Source of the DNA: Eudromia elegans
Taxonomy: Eukaryota > Chordata > Aves > Tinamiformes > Tinamidae
NCBI GenBank assembly: GCA_003342815.1
Contig: PTEX01000003.1
Coordinates: 1,076,435-1,140,434 of the forward strand
Length of the DNA: 64,000 nt
Direction: 5' to 3'
The first letter of the stretch is position 1; each line of letters starts with the position of its first letter. The position numbers and the translations under genes were made by a program. Below the pieces are notes generated by a model that was not told where the DNA came from, made no database searches, and worked only from the letters and a program-made list of their open reading frames with translations. This document shows, one piece after another, positions 25,404-37,200 of this stretch.

Positions 25404-25830
25404 TCATGTTTGGAAGAAGTTACAATAAGTTTCCAAGGCATAAGAATATTTTCCCATTCTCGCACTATAAAAAAAAATGGAGTAATAAATGAGCATTTGA
25501 CCAGCCCTTCCTGTCTGCAGTGTGCACCGCAACATTTGATTAGAGATCTCGCGAGAGGAACGTTTGTGATAAGAGGGCACTATATGTCTCAGTTTAAGGG
25601 TCATTTTCTGTTTAAATAAACCAAATTATGCTGGCCATAGCAAAACACCAAATGGGAAAGTCTTTTGTATCACACCAAATATCCGCAGGGTTCCTTTTGT
25701 CGTGTCCTTTTGATTTCCGACGGTTTGTACCTCCTGGAAGATTTACAGTAAATGGGAAGTGGAGAAGATGGCCACTTCGTTGTGCTGAAATAGGCTCGGA
25801 CCTGTTCTCCATTTATTTTTCGTGAATGAA
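25404..25830. promoter_or_regulatory. Both-strand-open, motif-rich candidate element
   Basis: Four 65-69-codon frames, two per strand, tile about 420 bases, which is unusual at this base composition. The block holds an exact TCTCGCGAGA palindrome (25547-25556), a sequence known from vertebrate CpG-promoter core elements. It also has a YY1-type AAGATGGCCAC (25765-25775) and an AGAGGGCACT word near 25575 resembling half a CTCF site. None of the translations is recognisable as protein. CpGs are scattered (CTCGCGAG, ATCCGC, TCGTG, GACGG, TCGG). A regulatory element or minor promoter is the preferred reading; a conserved exon is less likely. Confidence 0.35.
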
Positions 25831-26120
25831 ATCAGGTATGGCAATCCTTCCTTAACCCATTCCTGCTTGAGACGATCTCTGTTTTATTCAGCAAAATAAA
25901 AGAGCCTTAAGGAAAGCAGGCTAAAGAAAATCCTCATTACTGCAGACTGGCTGAAACTGTGTGTCTAGGTCCGTTTCTCTTACAAATTAAATTCCTGGCA
26001 ACAAAACAAAATATATCTTATTGTATCTCTGATTTGGATGAAGTGACACTCACCCCACAGGACTGGGAGCCAGCTTGCAAAGCACGTGCACGTGCTTGCT
26101 CTGCACACAGCTCCACAAGA

Positions 26121-26600
26121 AGGTGGAATTATCCGTCAGAATAATTCTTGGAACTAGCAGGAGAGTCGCCTTTTAACACCACAGGGGAAAGAAAAAAAGA
26201 AAGGATGCAGAGAAATCATACTCTGAAATATTATCAAAATACTATTTTGAGGGAACGAAATCCACGCCACTCTCAGTGTTGGGGCTGAGCGGGGCCGAGC
26301 TTGCAGGATTGGGCCCGCAGCTGCTGCTGCGGTGCTGCCAAGGGTTCCGTCGCCCACACTTCCAGTTAAGTATCGTGCAGCTATTAAAGCCTGTAAAAGT
26401 CAGAGAGCCTGGAAGAAAAGGGAGATCTCGGAAAGATCTGAGGGGAAAATGGCATTTTTTATTAGTATAAAGATTATTTAACTTTAGAACTCCACTAATG
26501 ATAATTTCTGTGACCAAAAATGTCCCCTTATGATTAATCAATTATGCAAACCATCCCCATTTCAAGGCTAGTAAAGACTTATTTAATGACATTTTTCATG
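26121..26600. promoter_or_regulatory. Candidate conserved non-coding element
   Basis: A moderately GC-rich half (26260-26440, with GCAGCTGCTGCTGCGG near 26318) is followed by an AT-rich half carrying TAATGATAATT near 26496, the perfect palindrome TGATTAATCA (26531-26540) directly followed by ATTATGCAAAC, and TTTAATGAC near 26582. Paired-homeodomain and POU-like sites placed this closely are typical of developmental enhancers. Frames on both strands (26154-26541 minus, 26276-26470 plus) are short and unrecognised. Confidence 0.35.
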
Positions 26601-27300
26601 CATCTCATGTCTTTAATATATTTTTTTTTCCTTTTGCTCTGACAGAGCAATCTGCTCTGCAGAAAAAGTGCTCTGTTCCACCACACAAAATCCTTCCCCC
26701 GACCGGGAAACAATTGTTTATTTATAATCCATTCTCAAAATTGATCCTTTCGAAACAGTCGATTGTTGCCTAGTGTTCGGCTCACTTCAGCGTGTATTAT
26801 TCCTCCACGGGAATGTTTTAGGAGAGATTGTTCAAATATTAAAGGCATAAGAAACAGAGAACACCAGGTCTGTCGCGGTTGTATTTTTTCCTGCTCTCCC
26901 TGCTCTCTGCTGCCGGAGGAATGATCCCGCCTCACCTGGGAGCTCCCTGTCTCTTCAGTGCAGAGGGGAGTAATTCAGCACCTTCACTAACTCATTTCTG
27001 GGTATTTTCTGGGCCGTGCCTGGTGGTAATCCCGTACCACAGGTTTTGTCGTGTGCACTATGTGTCCCCTTGGAAAAGAGCTGAGGCTTCTTTGAACAGA
27101 GGCCAGTGGGTAAGAGCGTCCCAAGCCTTGGGGCAGTGCATCGGGTGCTGCGCTGCAAAGTGATGGACAAAAGCTGAGTTTAGAGGGAAAAAGGCTCCTC
27201 CAAGAAGGGAACCATACAAGACAATGGCTTGAATTATGGTTCAATTTTTATGGTGGAGCATGATAGATCCTGAAGAAAGAGGTCCCTATTAAACAAGCTC
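26601..27300. other. Flank of CpG island, no gene seen
   Basis: Mixed-composition sequence with several overlapping 66-94-codon frames on both strands, none recognisable. A T run sits at 26621-26629. A few CpGs occur (for example near 26872 and 26914) but below island density. No clear TATA box or splice pair was identified. Confidence 0.5.
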
Positions 27301-27381
27301 CCTCGTGCACGCACGACGGATTTGCTTCTTCCCACGAGCGCAAGTCATGCAGGGATCTGGGGAAGATGGGAAGAGAGGGGG

Positions 27382-27406
27382 GGGGATCACTCTCTCAGTG
27401 ATCCCC
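27382..27406. repeat. Perfect inverted repeat, 10-bp arms
   Basis: GGGGATCACT (27382-27391) and AGTGATCCCC (27397-27406) are exact reverse complements around a CTCTC loop. It lies at the upstream edge of the CpG island, just after a run of nine G. Confidence 0.85.
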
Positions 27407-27429
27407 TCGCACACAAAGATCCCATTGAG

Positions 27430-27670
27430 GGCAGTAATGATGCTGGGCTCGTTAGCAGTGTGGCCAGGGACGCAACTCCAGCGTCCTTCCCGGTGCCGGA
27501 GCCGGCGTTGTAGGGCAGTGGGGCGCGCGCCGGTGCAAACGGCACCCCGCGCCGGGAGTGGGAGAGCAGCCGGAACGCGGCCCTGGAAGCAAGCACCCAA
27601 CCAGCGGCGAGGCGAGCGTCTTCGGCCCGGCTCCACACGCGCTCCCTCCTCCCGCGCGCGGCGTGCGCCC
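27430..27670. promoter_or_regulatory. CpG island, candidate promoter
   Basis: This is the clearest CpG island in the window: by hand I count about 30 CpGs in roughly 230 bases, including GGGGCGCGCGCCGG and CCCGCGCGCGGCGTGCGC, set in CpG-poor DNA. A looser CpG-bearing shoulder begins near 27303. Frames of 115 and 126 codons cross it on the minus and plus strands, but their Arg/Ala/Pro-rich translations are what GC-rich DNA yields by default. No convincing TATA box or consensus splice donor fixes a direction of transcription. Likely roles are a promoter of a non-coding or alternative transcript, or an orphan CpG island at a regulatory element. Confidence 0.6.
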
Positions 27671-27860
27671 AGTAACCTTAATTAAACTCGGATGTTTGAA
27701 AGTAAATATTTATTTACTGTAGATTACTCCTCCCCCCACAAAAAAAAAAAAGAAAAAAAAACTAGTAAAAATATAAATGCCTGAAGAGTAAACTTGCATT
27801 GCATGTACTCTGCCCGTGATAAAACAGATTAAAATAAAGAAAAAAGGAGGATAAAGGAGA
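27671..27860. promoter_or_regulatory. AT-rich candidate enhancer next to CpG island
   Basis: Directly adjoining the CpG island is TTAATTAA (27678-27685), a homeodomain palindrome, then GTAAATA (27702-27708) and its reverse complement TATTTAC (27711-27717), a head-to-head pair of forkhead-type sites inside a 7-bp-arm inverted repeat (27701-27718). TTGCATTGCATG near 27795 resembles POU/C/EBP sites. A-rich runs occur at 27740-27760. The abrupt change from CpG island to AT-rich motif cluster resembles promoter-plus-enhancer arrangements at developmental loci. Confidence 0.35.
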
Positions 27861-30800
27861 CGGGCTTGCATGGCTGACTCAAGATCCCCATCTAGCGTCC
27901 ATAAGGAGATTGACAGAATCAGTTAAATAATATTTTAAATTTTAAGATTTCTTTTCTTGAGATTTTAGGTATTTTCACGCACCATGGCTTGGGAGTGTCT
28001 CATTCTAAGGCCTCGTATTTTTGGATTTCCTCACTTCACCATTCACTTTTCTTCTACTAGTCCTATTCTATCCTAGTCTTGCTCTTATAATGCCCTCATC
28101 ACTGCTGCCTTGGGGTATCTTTAAGAAAGATACTAAATGATAGGAATAACATATACCATGTATTTTTCTTCTATATTCTCTTCAGAAGCAAGCTATATTT
28201 AGTGTCCTGCTTAATTAAGATATATTTCAGAGATGAGTCTCATGTAAGACCAAGTCCAACTGGACTGTTAATGGCTTTTTGTTGGTGCTGGTCTGGTGCC
28301 ATATGTCTATATTGACCCAGATAAAGTAAGGTCAAGAAACGCGTGTGCTGTGTGTTATGGGTAGCAAGGTGTGTGGTCTGAGACAGTCCAGGGCCCTGCC
28401 ATGGCTGCTTAGGACTGCTACATCCCCCTACCAGAGACCTAACCAGGCTGGGTTGGTCAAGGGGTGATTCTTCCAACCAATCCTCTGGTGAAAAATAAGT
28501 TAAAAAAAAAAAGTTTATTCCTAATGTATCACACACCCTAAATATATTTAAACTGAATACTTAAACACATACAGAGTTGTTGCATGACCTTCCAGCATGG
28601 AGGGGGTTTCTTGGGCACAGGATGCACTGATGGCTGCAAGCCTTGCTCGGGTGTAAGGTGCTGGAGATATCCCCAGTCTGAATCAAAATCAGCTAAATAC
28701 GAGCCAGAACAGAGTGAGAGAAACATCGATTGCACTTTAAAATGAAAAAGGCCAGGCTGCTGAGAAAGGCAGGTTTTTATGTGTTACAAGTATGTAAAAA
28801 ATATGTAAGAAAATTTCTTTTTCTGAGGTTCTTCTCGGCTAAAGCAGCCTGGATGAAATGAGGTGGCCAATACCTGGAGCTTGTGCTGCAGGTATCCTTC
28901 CTTCTACAGGAGGTAGAGGACTACTGCACCCTTCAGAAGCTGATTGTGGTTTTCATGATTCCCTTTTTTTCTTTTTTTTCTTCAATATTCCTTATATTTG
29001 CAGTGGGGAATGCCTCCAGAGTGAGTAATATTTCTGAAAGTGGAATCAATTTTTTAAGTGCAGGACTGTAACTAAGCATGTTACTGTCATGCTGAACTCA
29101 GCTGGTGAACACAATTCTCTGAGCCGGCTCCTCAATCCCAGTGGATATTCTGTAAGGCAGAGCAAAAATGCTCCATCTTTCTATATTTAAGCTTCCAGAT
29201 GAAGAAAGAGCTTTCTTACACACAAAGATCATCTACTCCTGCTATACTATGTAGAGGATTAACATATAGTGCCTCCCAGCTCTAGTCAGAGGTGTGTGCC
29301 AGGAGCTGTACAAGCACAGGAGAATTACCAGGAGCATGACCCGCATGCCTGAACATCCATGTGACAAGATGGGCATAGACATATGGGAAAGAAGACAAGA
29401 GTTACTGCATATCCAAAGATATCCGCACACCCGTTTTCCAACAGCTTCAGATTTTTTTGTAGACACCAAGGAGAAGGAGTTTTAAGGACAAAGACTAAAG
29501 GAATTTTATGGTGCTACTGCAGACACCTCCCAAGTCTGGAGACAGCATAGGAGAAAGAAGAAAGATGCCTCCACCACAAAGCAAAAGCAGCAGCAGAACC
29601 ATCTGGCAGGCACAGGACGGAGATGAGAATCAACCATGTCAAAATGAATCAAGATATGGAGGATGCAAGAGAGGATGAGTGAGTACCTGACAGCTTAGGT
29701 GTAAGAAGCACAGGAGCAAAAGGAAGGTGCAGAATGGTAAAGATCCTTCAGTCTTGCTTGATCGATACATTTTATAGGACACAGCAGCGTTTTTCTTCCT
29801 GTGTGATATTGTTAAACCACCAAGGAGTGAGCATCAGAGAGGTACTCTTGTCTGTTATTCCTTTCTCAAAATAAGAATCAATGCACCTTACAAAGGTTAA
29901 CTCGAAAATCACGAATTTCACACATACTCCATGTATCTTAGAAGTATAAATACTTTAAAAATTTTAAGTTCTTCTGTTTTTAAACAAAATTAGTTTTTCC
30001 ACAAATTTTTCTCAGTGTAAGTACTGTGCAGTATATAGAAATAAATGTATGATGCGCCTCCTTTGGTGCACAAAGCTTTAGCTTTCTTGGAGTGCACTTA
30101 TATAAGCTGTTACATATTTTGTTTAGTATAAGAGATGGGAAAATGACAAGTTGAGCATTAACAGATTACTCATAATTTCCTTCATACCAAAAAAAAATAA
30201 TCACCTCACTGGCCACCCTATATCTTCCCCTATTCATAATAAGGCCTTGTTATCCTTGCTCCTGATGCTTTTAACAGGAGCCCTTCTATCCAGATTTCTT
30301 TCATTTTCAGACCAGCCCGGGAATTTCTTCTCTACAACACCTCCCTTCCCTCATTTTGTATGATTACCCAAATCAGGTCTCATAGCTTCCAGTTTCGTAT
30401 GTAAACATCTTCCCATTAGTAGTTCGGCAGGGATACATTTTGTAGAACTATGTGGTTCTGTTTGATAAGATAGCAGGAAAGAAGCTATTTTCTGATTTAA
30501 AGATAGTCTATCTCTCTTGACAGTTTGTGTGGCAGTTTAAAAACTTCTAAAAACATTTGGATTCCCATTAGTACTCTGATGGCAGCATACAGATAAAACA
30601 TGTCAAATTTTATCAACGTGCAAAAATTTCTTCAGTTCTTGAGGTGTAAATTAGGCCCTATTATATCAAGCATTAATTCCTTCAGAATATCAAAAGCCAC
30701 AGAAGTGAAGGGATCCATGCAGTGGAAGACACTGTGTTTAGAGAGACCTAGGCAAACTCTGGGCATTTGGACTGCGTCGTTCTCATATGGAAAGGTTTTG

Positions 30801-33800
30801 TCCAAGAAAGGGTTGGCAAGAGCCACATGATCTCCTTGCTTTTGGCACGATGGCCACTTTGCAGGGATTTGCTGGTGAAGGATAAGCTTTCAGCTGTAGC
30901 GACTGACAAAGTTTACAGTTATAAATGGATTCACCACTATTCTCAGTGTTTGCCCACCAAGCACACTGTCTAGTTTAGGCTTTCATGTGAGGCATTCTTG
31001 GACGGTTTCCATGATGGCATTGCTGGCAGTAATGCTCCGGCATGGTAGATTTGACACTGTTTGTTTTCTACTGAAAGTTCACTCTTCTTTTAAATAATTA
31101 TATCTCAAGAGGAGTGAGATATTCTTTTCAAAGGACATATGGATTTAGTGACCACCTCTGATGCAGGGTAATACAGTCACATAGCTCACTAGGTGCTGTA
31201 CTTTTGGGAAGCCTGTAATCTTGCTTCATTCCCTCCAAAGAGTCATTGTCTGGTGACTTTATATCCTTAAGGATTTATTTGTGTTGCCTTTAGGCAGCCT
31301 GCCACCAACACAAATATAGGCAAGTGGACCAAATCTGTCTTGCGCTCAGGACAAAAACAGAGAATAAACCCGTCCTGCCCTCCATGGTGCCAATTTCGAA
31401 CCATCAGATATTTAGCCACAAAAGCTCCAATCTCTGCTTTTGACTGGTAAATGCTCCCCGTGTGCTCCTTATTCCCCAGGTGAAGCTTTACTTAATTCCT
31501 GCTAGGAAAAGTCAGAAGCTGAATTTTTGTTATATTTAAACCAGACAAAGTGTATTCAAAAGAAAGAGATAGAAGATACTGACAAAGCTGAAAAAAAATG
31601 AAATAAAAGACTGAGCAGAACCTTCCTAAAAAAGAATCTAAGCATCCATGTGGAATAATGGCAGCAGCAACCTTCCATGGCTCTAGTTCTCCTCCATATC
31701 AGGAATTTCTGACAAGTTGCCCAAAAGGGAGGCTGCTTTTCTTCATTTCCCAAAATATTTGGTACTTGTTTCCAAGAAGAGTTTGTGGCGATTCTACCTC
31801 AGGTCTCTCAGGGGGAGCAGCTCCAAACGGTGCTTATCTTAGCCACAGAGTCAGAGAGAGCTTGAGAACTGCTTTAAATTAACCCATTTACCAGATCCTC
31901 TGCCCCACCTACCAGCTGTGTCCCCATAATGGGGCAGACCCGGGGTACTGCCTAGATCTCCCCCAGGCTCCCTCTGCACACGACTTCCTGGGACTCGCTA
32001 CCTGGGCTCTGCCAGCAAAACACGAGAAATGAATCCAACTGAAGGGCCTGGGGCGTCTTCACGGGGGATATCTGTTAAAAACTGTTTCACTGAATCTGCA
32101 TCCTGCAGGACGTAATCTTTATTTTCATGTAGAACTCCCAGTTTCAGAAGAGATGACAGACTTGGATTTAAAATCTACAAAGGCTTTTTTAAAGTTCTAC
32201 CATTTCCTTCTTTCTTTCTTGTATCTTTTGGTTGAAGTCTGGAGAAATCATTATCACTTGCCCTTGGAATTCAATGCTTTTCTCTTCCCAGGCTGCCTGG
32301 AGGATCTTCTCCTTATCTCTCACTTCCACTAGAGTCACAAGCCTTGTGTTCTTGGAAGGAGTACCCTTGGGTTGGTTTTCGGTGAGTATTTTACAGCATC
32401 AGTCAATACAGGAAATGGCTTCATGTTATGGCAACTCCAGGATAGTAGACTGTCATTTTTCTAGGAAATCCACCAGATCTTTGCTGTCAGTTCCAGCAGG
32501 AGCTATTGAAATTTATTCATACTGAGAGTCTGGTTCAAACACTATTTTTTTTCAACAGAGAGGTTCAGCTCTCTGAACATGGATTATGTGGCATGTTGTA
32601 ATAGATCTTTATTTAGCCTGCATGCAAAAGTGCTTGTGTGTATGACCCATTGATCTGTGCAGTCAATCTGATTTCCCTCCACATCAACACAAACGGGAGT
32701 ACTTAGTAACTTTGCTAGAAGCCAAACACAACCCAAAAGACAAAGCCAAGGTCTGCATTAGTAATCAGCATATAAATATGTGATATTGCTATTCTGTTCT
32801 CATTCTTTTCCCCTCCCTAATTTTGGAAATCAATGAGTCATTGGCAGAGATGTGGGGCTGAGTGTGTGGGAGAGGAGATTGCTGGCACAGAAGACGTCTT
32901 ATGATATGTCATTTAATGGAATCGATTGAGTCCTCAGAGGTGCTTTTATGATCCAGAGTAAAAGCCCATAGCTGTAATGGCTTAGCAATATGCGGAGTTG
33001 TAAATCATTTACTTTATTGAGGGACAACCTCAGTAAACAGATACAGAACCACAGGAGAACAAAATTCTGCTTTCGCCACTACCACTGACCTGTGCTGGGT
33101 CTTTGAGCAAACCGCCCCAGCTGCCAACGCCTCTTCGTGACCTCCTTAGCCTGTGTAGCTGGGCTGGAGAGTGGGGTAACACTCGTTACACAGAGGTTTC
33201 AATCTCTAGAGACTGCTTCAGGGAAAATTATTATTATTAATCACAAATGCCAAGGCAGGCACACAGCTTGTATGATCGGTTGCGGTGGCTACTGAATATT
33301 AAGAAACATACTCTGTTTTCCAGTATCATATGTGATGGGAAATGCTCTGTACCCAACAGCTTTGCCCACATGTTTGCCTCTTCTAAAGGCACAGCCAGGG
33401 AGGGCACCTAAGGGAGCAGACAAAATTCATTGTCCCTTCTTTAGGGCTGTCTTTTTACAATTAGGAGGGTGTTAGAGTAGCCCTTAGAATTCCTTAACTC
33501 CTCCTTACACGTAGCAGAGCAGCCAGCTGGGCCATGGGCAGAGGACTGAAAGCAGAGACGTGGAAGGAAGGGGACAGAACAGGAAAGGACGGGAAAACCT
33601 CAGAGCGAACTGAACGGCAGCGTGGCTGAGGGCCGTGAGGATAAGAAAAAATGATGTAAGGGCAGAGCAAGGGCAGGCACCTAATGACAAATACTTTTCT
33701 AGGAGACTTTAATCACACAAGCTGACAGTCTCCACAGAATGCTACATCCTTCCCCTCCTGACCACGGTGCCATTATATTTATTAACATCTTCAAGTCCTA

Positions 33801-33820
33801 TTTAGTTACACTTATTAATT
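27861..33820. other. Non-coding stretch, no gene seen
   Basis: Open frames here are under 100 codons and none is recognised. A and T runs lie at 28502-28511 and 28963-28981. At 33065-33190 words such as CTGCTTTCGCCACTACC, TCTTTGAGCAAAC and CCTTAGCCTGTG are loosely MIR-like, too weak to call. A donor-like TTCG|GTGAGT is at 32380. No interspersed repeat or RNA gene was found. Confidence 0.6.
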
Positions 33821-33911
33821 GTCTCCCTTTGCCCTCTTTTTTTCTTCCTGGATTTCATTTCTTTCTTTCCTTTTTTGTTTTACTTTTTTCTGCTTTCTTT
33901 TTCCTTTCTAA
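33821..33911. repeat. Polypyrimidine tract
   Basis: About 90 bases, almost entirely C and T (TTTCTTTC, TTTTTTCTGCTTTC), make a degenerate TTTC-rich tract. It explains the Phe/Ser/Leu-rich 61-codon frame at 33739-33924. Confidence 0.85.
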
Positions 33912-34160
33912 GTCTGTTAATTGACTGAATTAGCAAAGATTTTGTGAAAAGGTTTATATAAAAATAAAGATTCCTTCACTGGTTAGGTGCCTGATGAGAT
34001 GAAATTACCTGTTAGCACATTCTGTATGTATTGTAGGAGTGACAGAGTCTCTGCAAAGTTCAAGACCTTGATGTGTTTGCTGAAGAGATGTAGAGCAAAG
34101 TCCAGTTCTATGATCTTCAAGTGCTCGTGTTTGATTAAGTTAAAACAAGGAACAGATCAA

Positions 34161-34191
34161 AAAAAAAGAGAGAGAGAGAGAGGGAGAGAGA
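34161..34191. repeat. Poly-A/(AG)n microsatellite
   Basis: An A run passes into AGAGAGAGAG with one interruption (AGGG). It lies inside the window's longest ORF, where it encodes a KKRERERGRE-type stretch, which argues against that ORF being a gene. Confidence 0.9.
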
Positions 34192-34192
34192 T

Positions 34193-34225
34193 TGGGTGTG
34201 ACAGATTTCTGCTCTGTCACACCCA
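34193..34225. repeat. Perfect inverted repeat, 13-bp arms
   Basis: TGGGTGTGACAGA (34193-34205) and TCTGTCACACCCA (34213-34225) are exact reverse complements around a 7-base loop TTTCTGC, immediately after the (AG)n microsatellite. It is among the strongest short hairpins in the window. The stem is too short for a microRNA precursor. Each arm contains TGTGACA or TGTCACA, T-box/MEIS-like words. Confidence 0.9.
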
Positions 34226-37200
34226 CATCATTGCTCTGGGATACATCCTGCAACATCCCTTCTTCTGCAGGGAGACACGCTGTGTTGCGGCCGACCCAGG
34301 ACAGGGTGGGAATACTTGTACAAATTCCCATCAAAAAATCCTTCCCTGCCCCAGGGGAACATCCCTTCCAGCAGCTCAGGTGCTTCCCTCCATCTGTGAT
34401 TACTTTCTACCACAATCTATTTCTCCAGTTTTCATACCTTGTTATGATCGAGATCATCAGAAATAAATCAGTGTAGCTCCACTGTCTGTAGTGAAATCAT
34501 CCCAGTGTAAAACAACTTAGAAAGTGCTAAAATTTTCTTGAAACTAATTGAAATGGAAGCTACTAGGAAACTTTTATCAAGTTTCTCTACTTGATTTACT
34601 ATCTCAAGATTGTAAAGTGATTCGAATACAAAGTTATTATTTGAAATAAATAGCAAGAATCACATGTATGACAAATTTCACATCTCTCCATTTAAAAAGT
34701 AACCAGAAATGAGTCACAGATTTGTCAAAAAACACTTACTAAAGAAAACAAGTGCAAATTTTAAGGATAATTTCATTCTCAAATTGTATATCTCCAGGAC
34801 ATATTATGAATTTGGTATTTGCAGTACGAGATATTTATTTTTGTTTTGACTGAACACACAGATCATTGATGGATTGCTGCTCGTTAGTATGAATTTTACG
34901 TTGTTGCACATAAGATTTACTATTCCATAAATAATGTCAGCAAGCTCATTTGTTAGTATTGCCTGACAAAATGAAAACAAAAAACTGTAAGCGCAGCTGA
35001 ATATAATGTATTTAAGAACTGGATATGTGCAGAATTTCATATTTTCAAAATCTCTTTGTTGTAGTAAATGTATGCCACAAAGTACTTAAATCTCTAACAT
35101 ATTTAGGGACAAATTATGAATTTATGTTCCTTTGCATCTTTACAAATGGTCTCACGGGGAACCTAGAGCGTATGAATGATAAGTCTCAATGATGGTAACA
35201 GCTGGGGGAGCAGCACAGACCAAAAGCTCACCAGAAGGTGGACTTGGGGCATGTGGACAGAAAACTATAAAGTAAATTCAATCTGTAAATACACAGCATG
35301 CAAAAGCCAAAACAACAGCAATGGTTAGAGCCACTAAGGTCCACCTTTATTTCCACCTATGCCCCACAGCCGTGCCTGGTTATGCCAGGCTGTCTACCCT
35401 TGCAGGAATTAGTAAGAGCTTTCGGGAGCTTTTCCAGACTGAAGCAGCTCAGGGCAAGGGGGGACAGATCCTGACTGGGGTCTCCCAGGGGTGACTGAGG
35501 TCCGGGAGGCTGCAGGGCTCCGTAGCTCTCCAGAGGCAGCTGCTCACATGTCAATACACAGTATTTTGCTTCTCAGAGTCACTCTGAGTCAATTTTTTTC
35601 ATTTAGAGCCTGTTGTGCTTCTCTTTGAAATAACTTCTCCTGAGGTGGAAGTCTGCATTTACTCTCATTTTAAGCTATGTTTTGCCGACAGTGCCTGTAT
35701 GGTACAGCATTACTCTAGCGTTGCATGAAAGTAGTATGGGCTTCTTGAAAGCAGAGGGTTTCCACTAAGTGATTTTAAATTTTCCTGGGAATCAGCCTCC
35801 CAGACTTTCTTGCAAATGTATTGCCAGGGACAGAGGACATATATTGCTAGGTTCTGTCTGTATGAAACTATAGAACTACACAGAGAAAAATCTTTTTGTG
35901 TTTTTATGATTTTTATTTTGTTTTGTTTTGTTCCTGTGTGTTTTGGCTGAAGGAGCTTGTCAGATGTTGACTTTAAGGTTTAATACTTCTGTCTCCTGTT
36001 CTTTAAATTACAAGTGCAATAAAGCACCAGGAAGTTTGGTGCAACAATTTTACAACATTACATGCGGATGTTTATGAAACGAGTGACTGGGTGCTCTGCT
36101 TAGAGCTTGTGTTGCTCTTCCTTCCCTGGTGCTGCAAATTATCTCTTTTGCTAGACTACTTTTACTGAAAAATGAAGGAAAAAAGAAGTGTGAAGTCCCA
36201 ACTTGCAAAGCATTTGCAGTCACAGCTGAGAAATGAGTCATCCCATAATGGAAACTTCCTAGGAATGCTACAAGATTGGTGTGCCTAAGTTACAGTAGTG
36301 GGAGAATGGAAAGACTAAATGTAAGTAGATGCTGTCAGCAAAATTTGCAAATGCGGGAAAGAAATAAATACTGTCAAGGAAAAGTGAAAGACTTGATAAG
36401 AGGGAGGGAGTTGTTCACAAAACCAAAAAGGGGGGAAGTGGGAATGCCCTGCAGAAACTGTTAGTCCTGTTAGACTGAGCTGATGTTCCAGCTTCCCCTG
36501 AGATGATGCTGTTTGACTAGCCCGCTGTTGATAAATAAAACATGCATAAACTAGGTCAAGATTAGAGATATGAGACACTCACAGAACTGAATGATGAGCA
36601 GTAATCTTATGGTGTTGAATAAATACACTAAAACTCACGAGCTGAGACTATTAAAAACTTCATTATTGAACCTCAAAAGTCCAGGAGAAAAATTAAGACC
36701 ATAAGTAAGAAATCTCTGGAATAAATCCTTGGGAAGATCAAGCACCTGAAACACTGCTGCTCAAATTTGGCTGAAGCTCTTCAGTTTTAGGAGCTTGAAC
36801 CTAGAATAATTTGTATTCCTGACTGATCTGCTAAGCAAAGTCAGCTTATACTATAGGAACTATAGGGATACTATAGGAACAAAACTGTAAAATGAAATGG
36901 AAAATCATTAAATAAATATGTTTTGCTTAGCATGCAACTCGTTGACATATATGAACCAGCCAGTGTTACCCAGCAGTGTCAGGAATGACTTGGCAAAACT
37001 CCTGGGATCAGAACAAGGTTGCGTCCAGCCAGCGTGGGATGGAGAAAGCAGATGTCACCTGCTATGTGTTTGTACAAGAGCCGGCGTGAGGCCACGCTTT
37101 TAGTTTGTGCCGAGTTTCACTGACGTCCTCTACAGGGTTGTTTGGCGGGGCCAGCACACATCTCACATGCTTAGCCCCCACGGCTGGGAACTGCAATGGT

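Noticed and set aside
27289..27685. Open frames of 115 and 126 codons on opposite strands
   Set aside because: They lie across the CpG island; Arg/Ala/Pro-rich translations and simultaneous openness are effects of GC-rich composition.
33065..33200. Second MIR-like SINE
   Set aside because: Words are in roughly the right order but gaps and mismatches are too many to separate from chance by eye.
33987..34466. Longest plus-strand open frame (159 codons)
   Set aside because: It runs through a poly-A/(AG)n microsatellite and a perfect hairpin, has no recognisable domain, and overlapping frames are open on the other strand.
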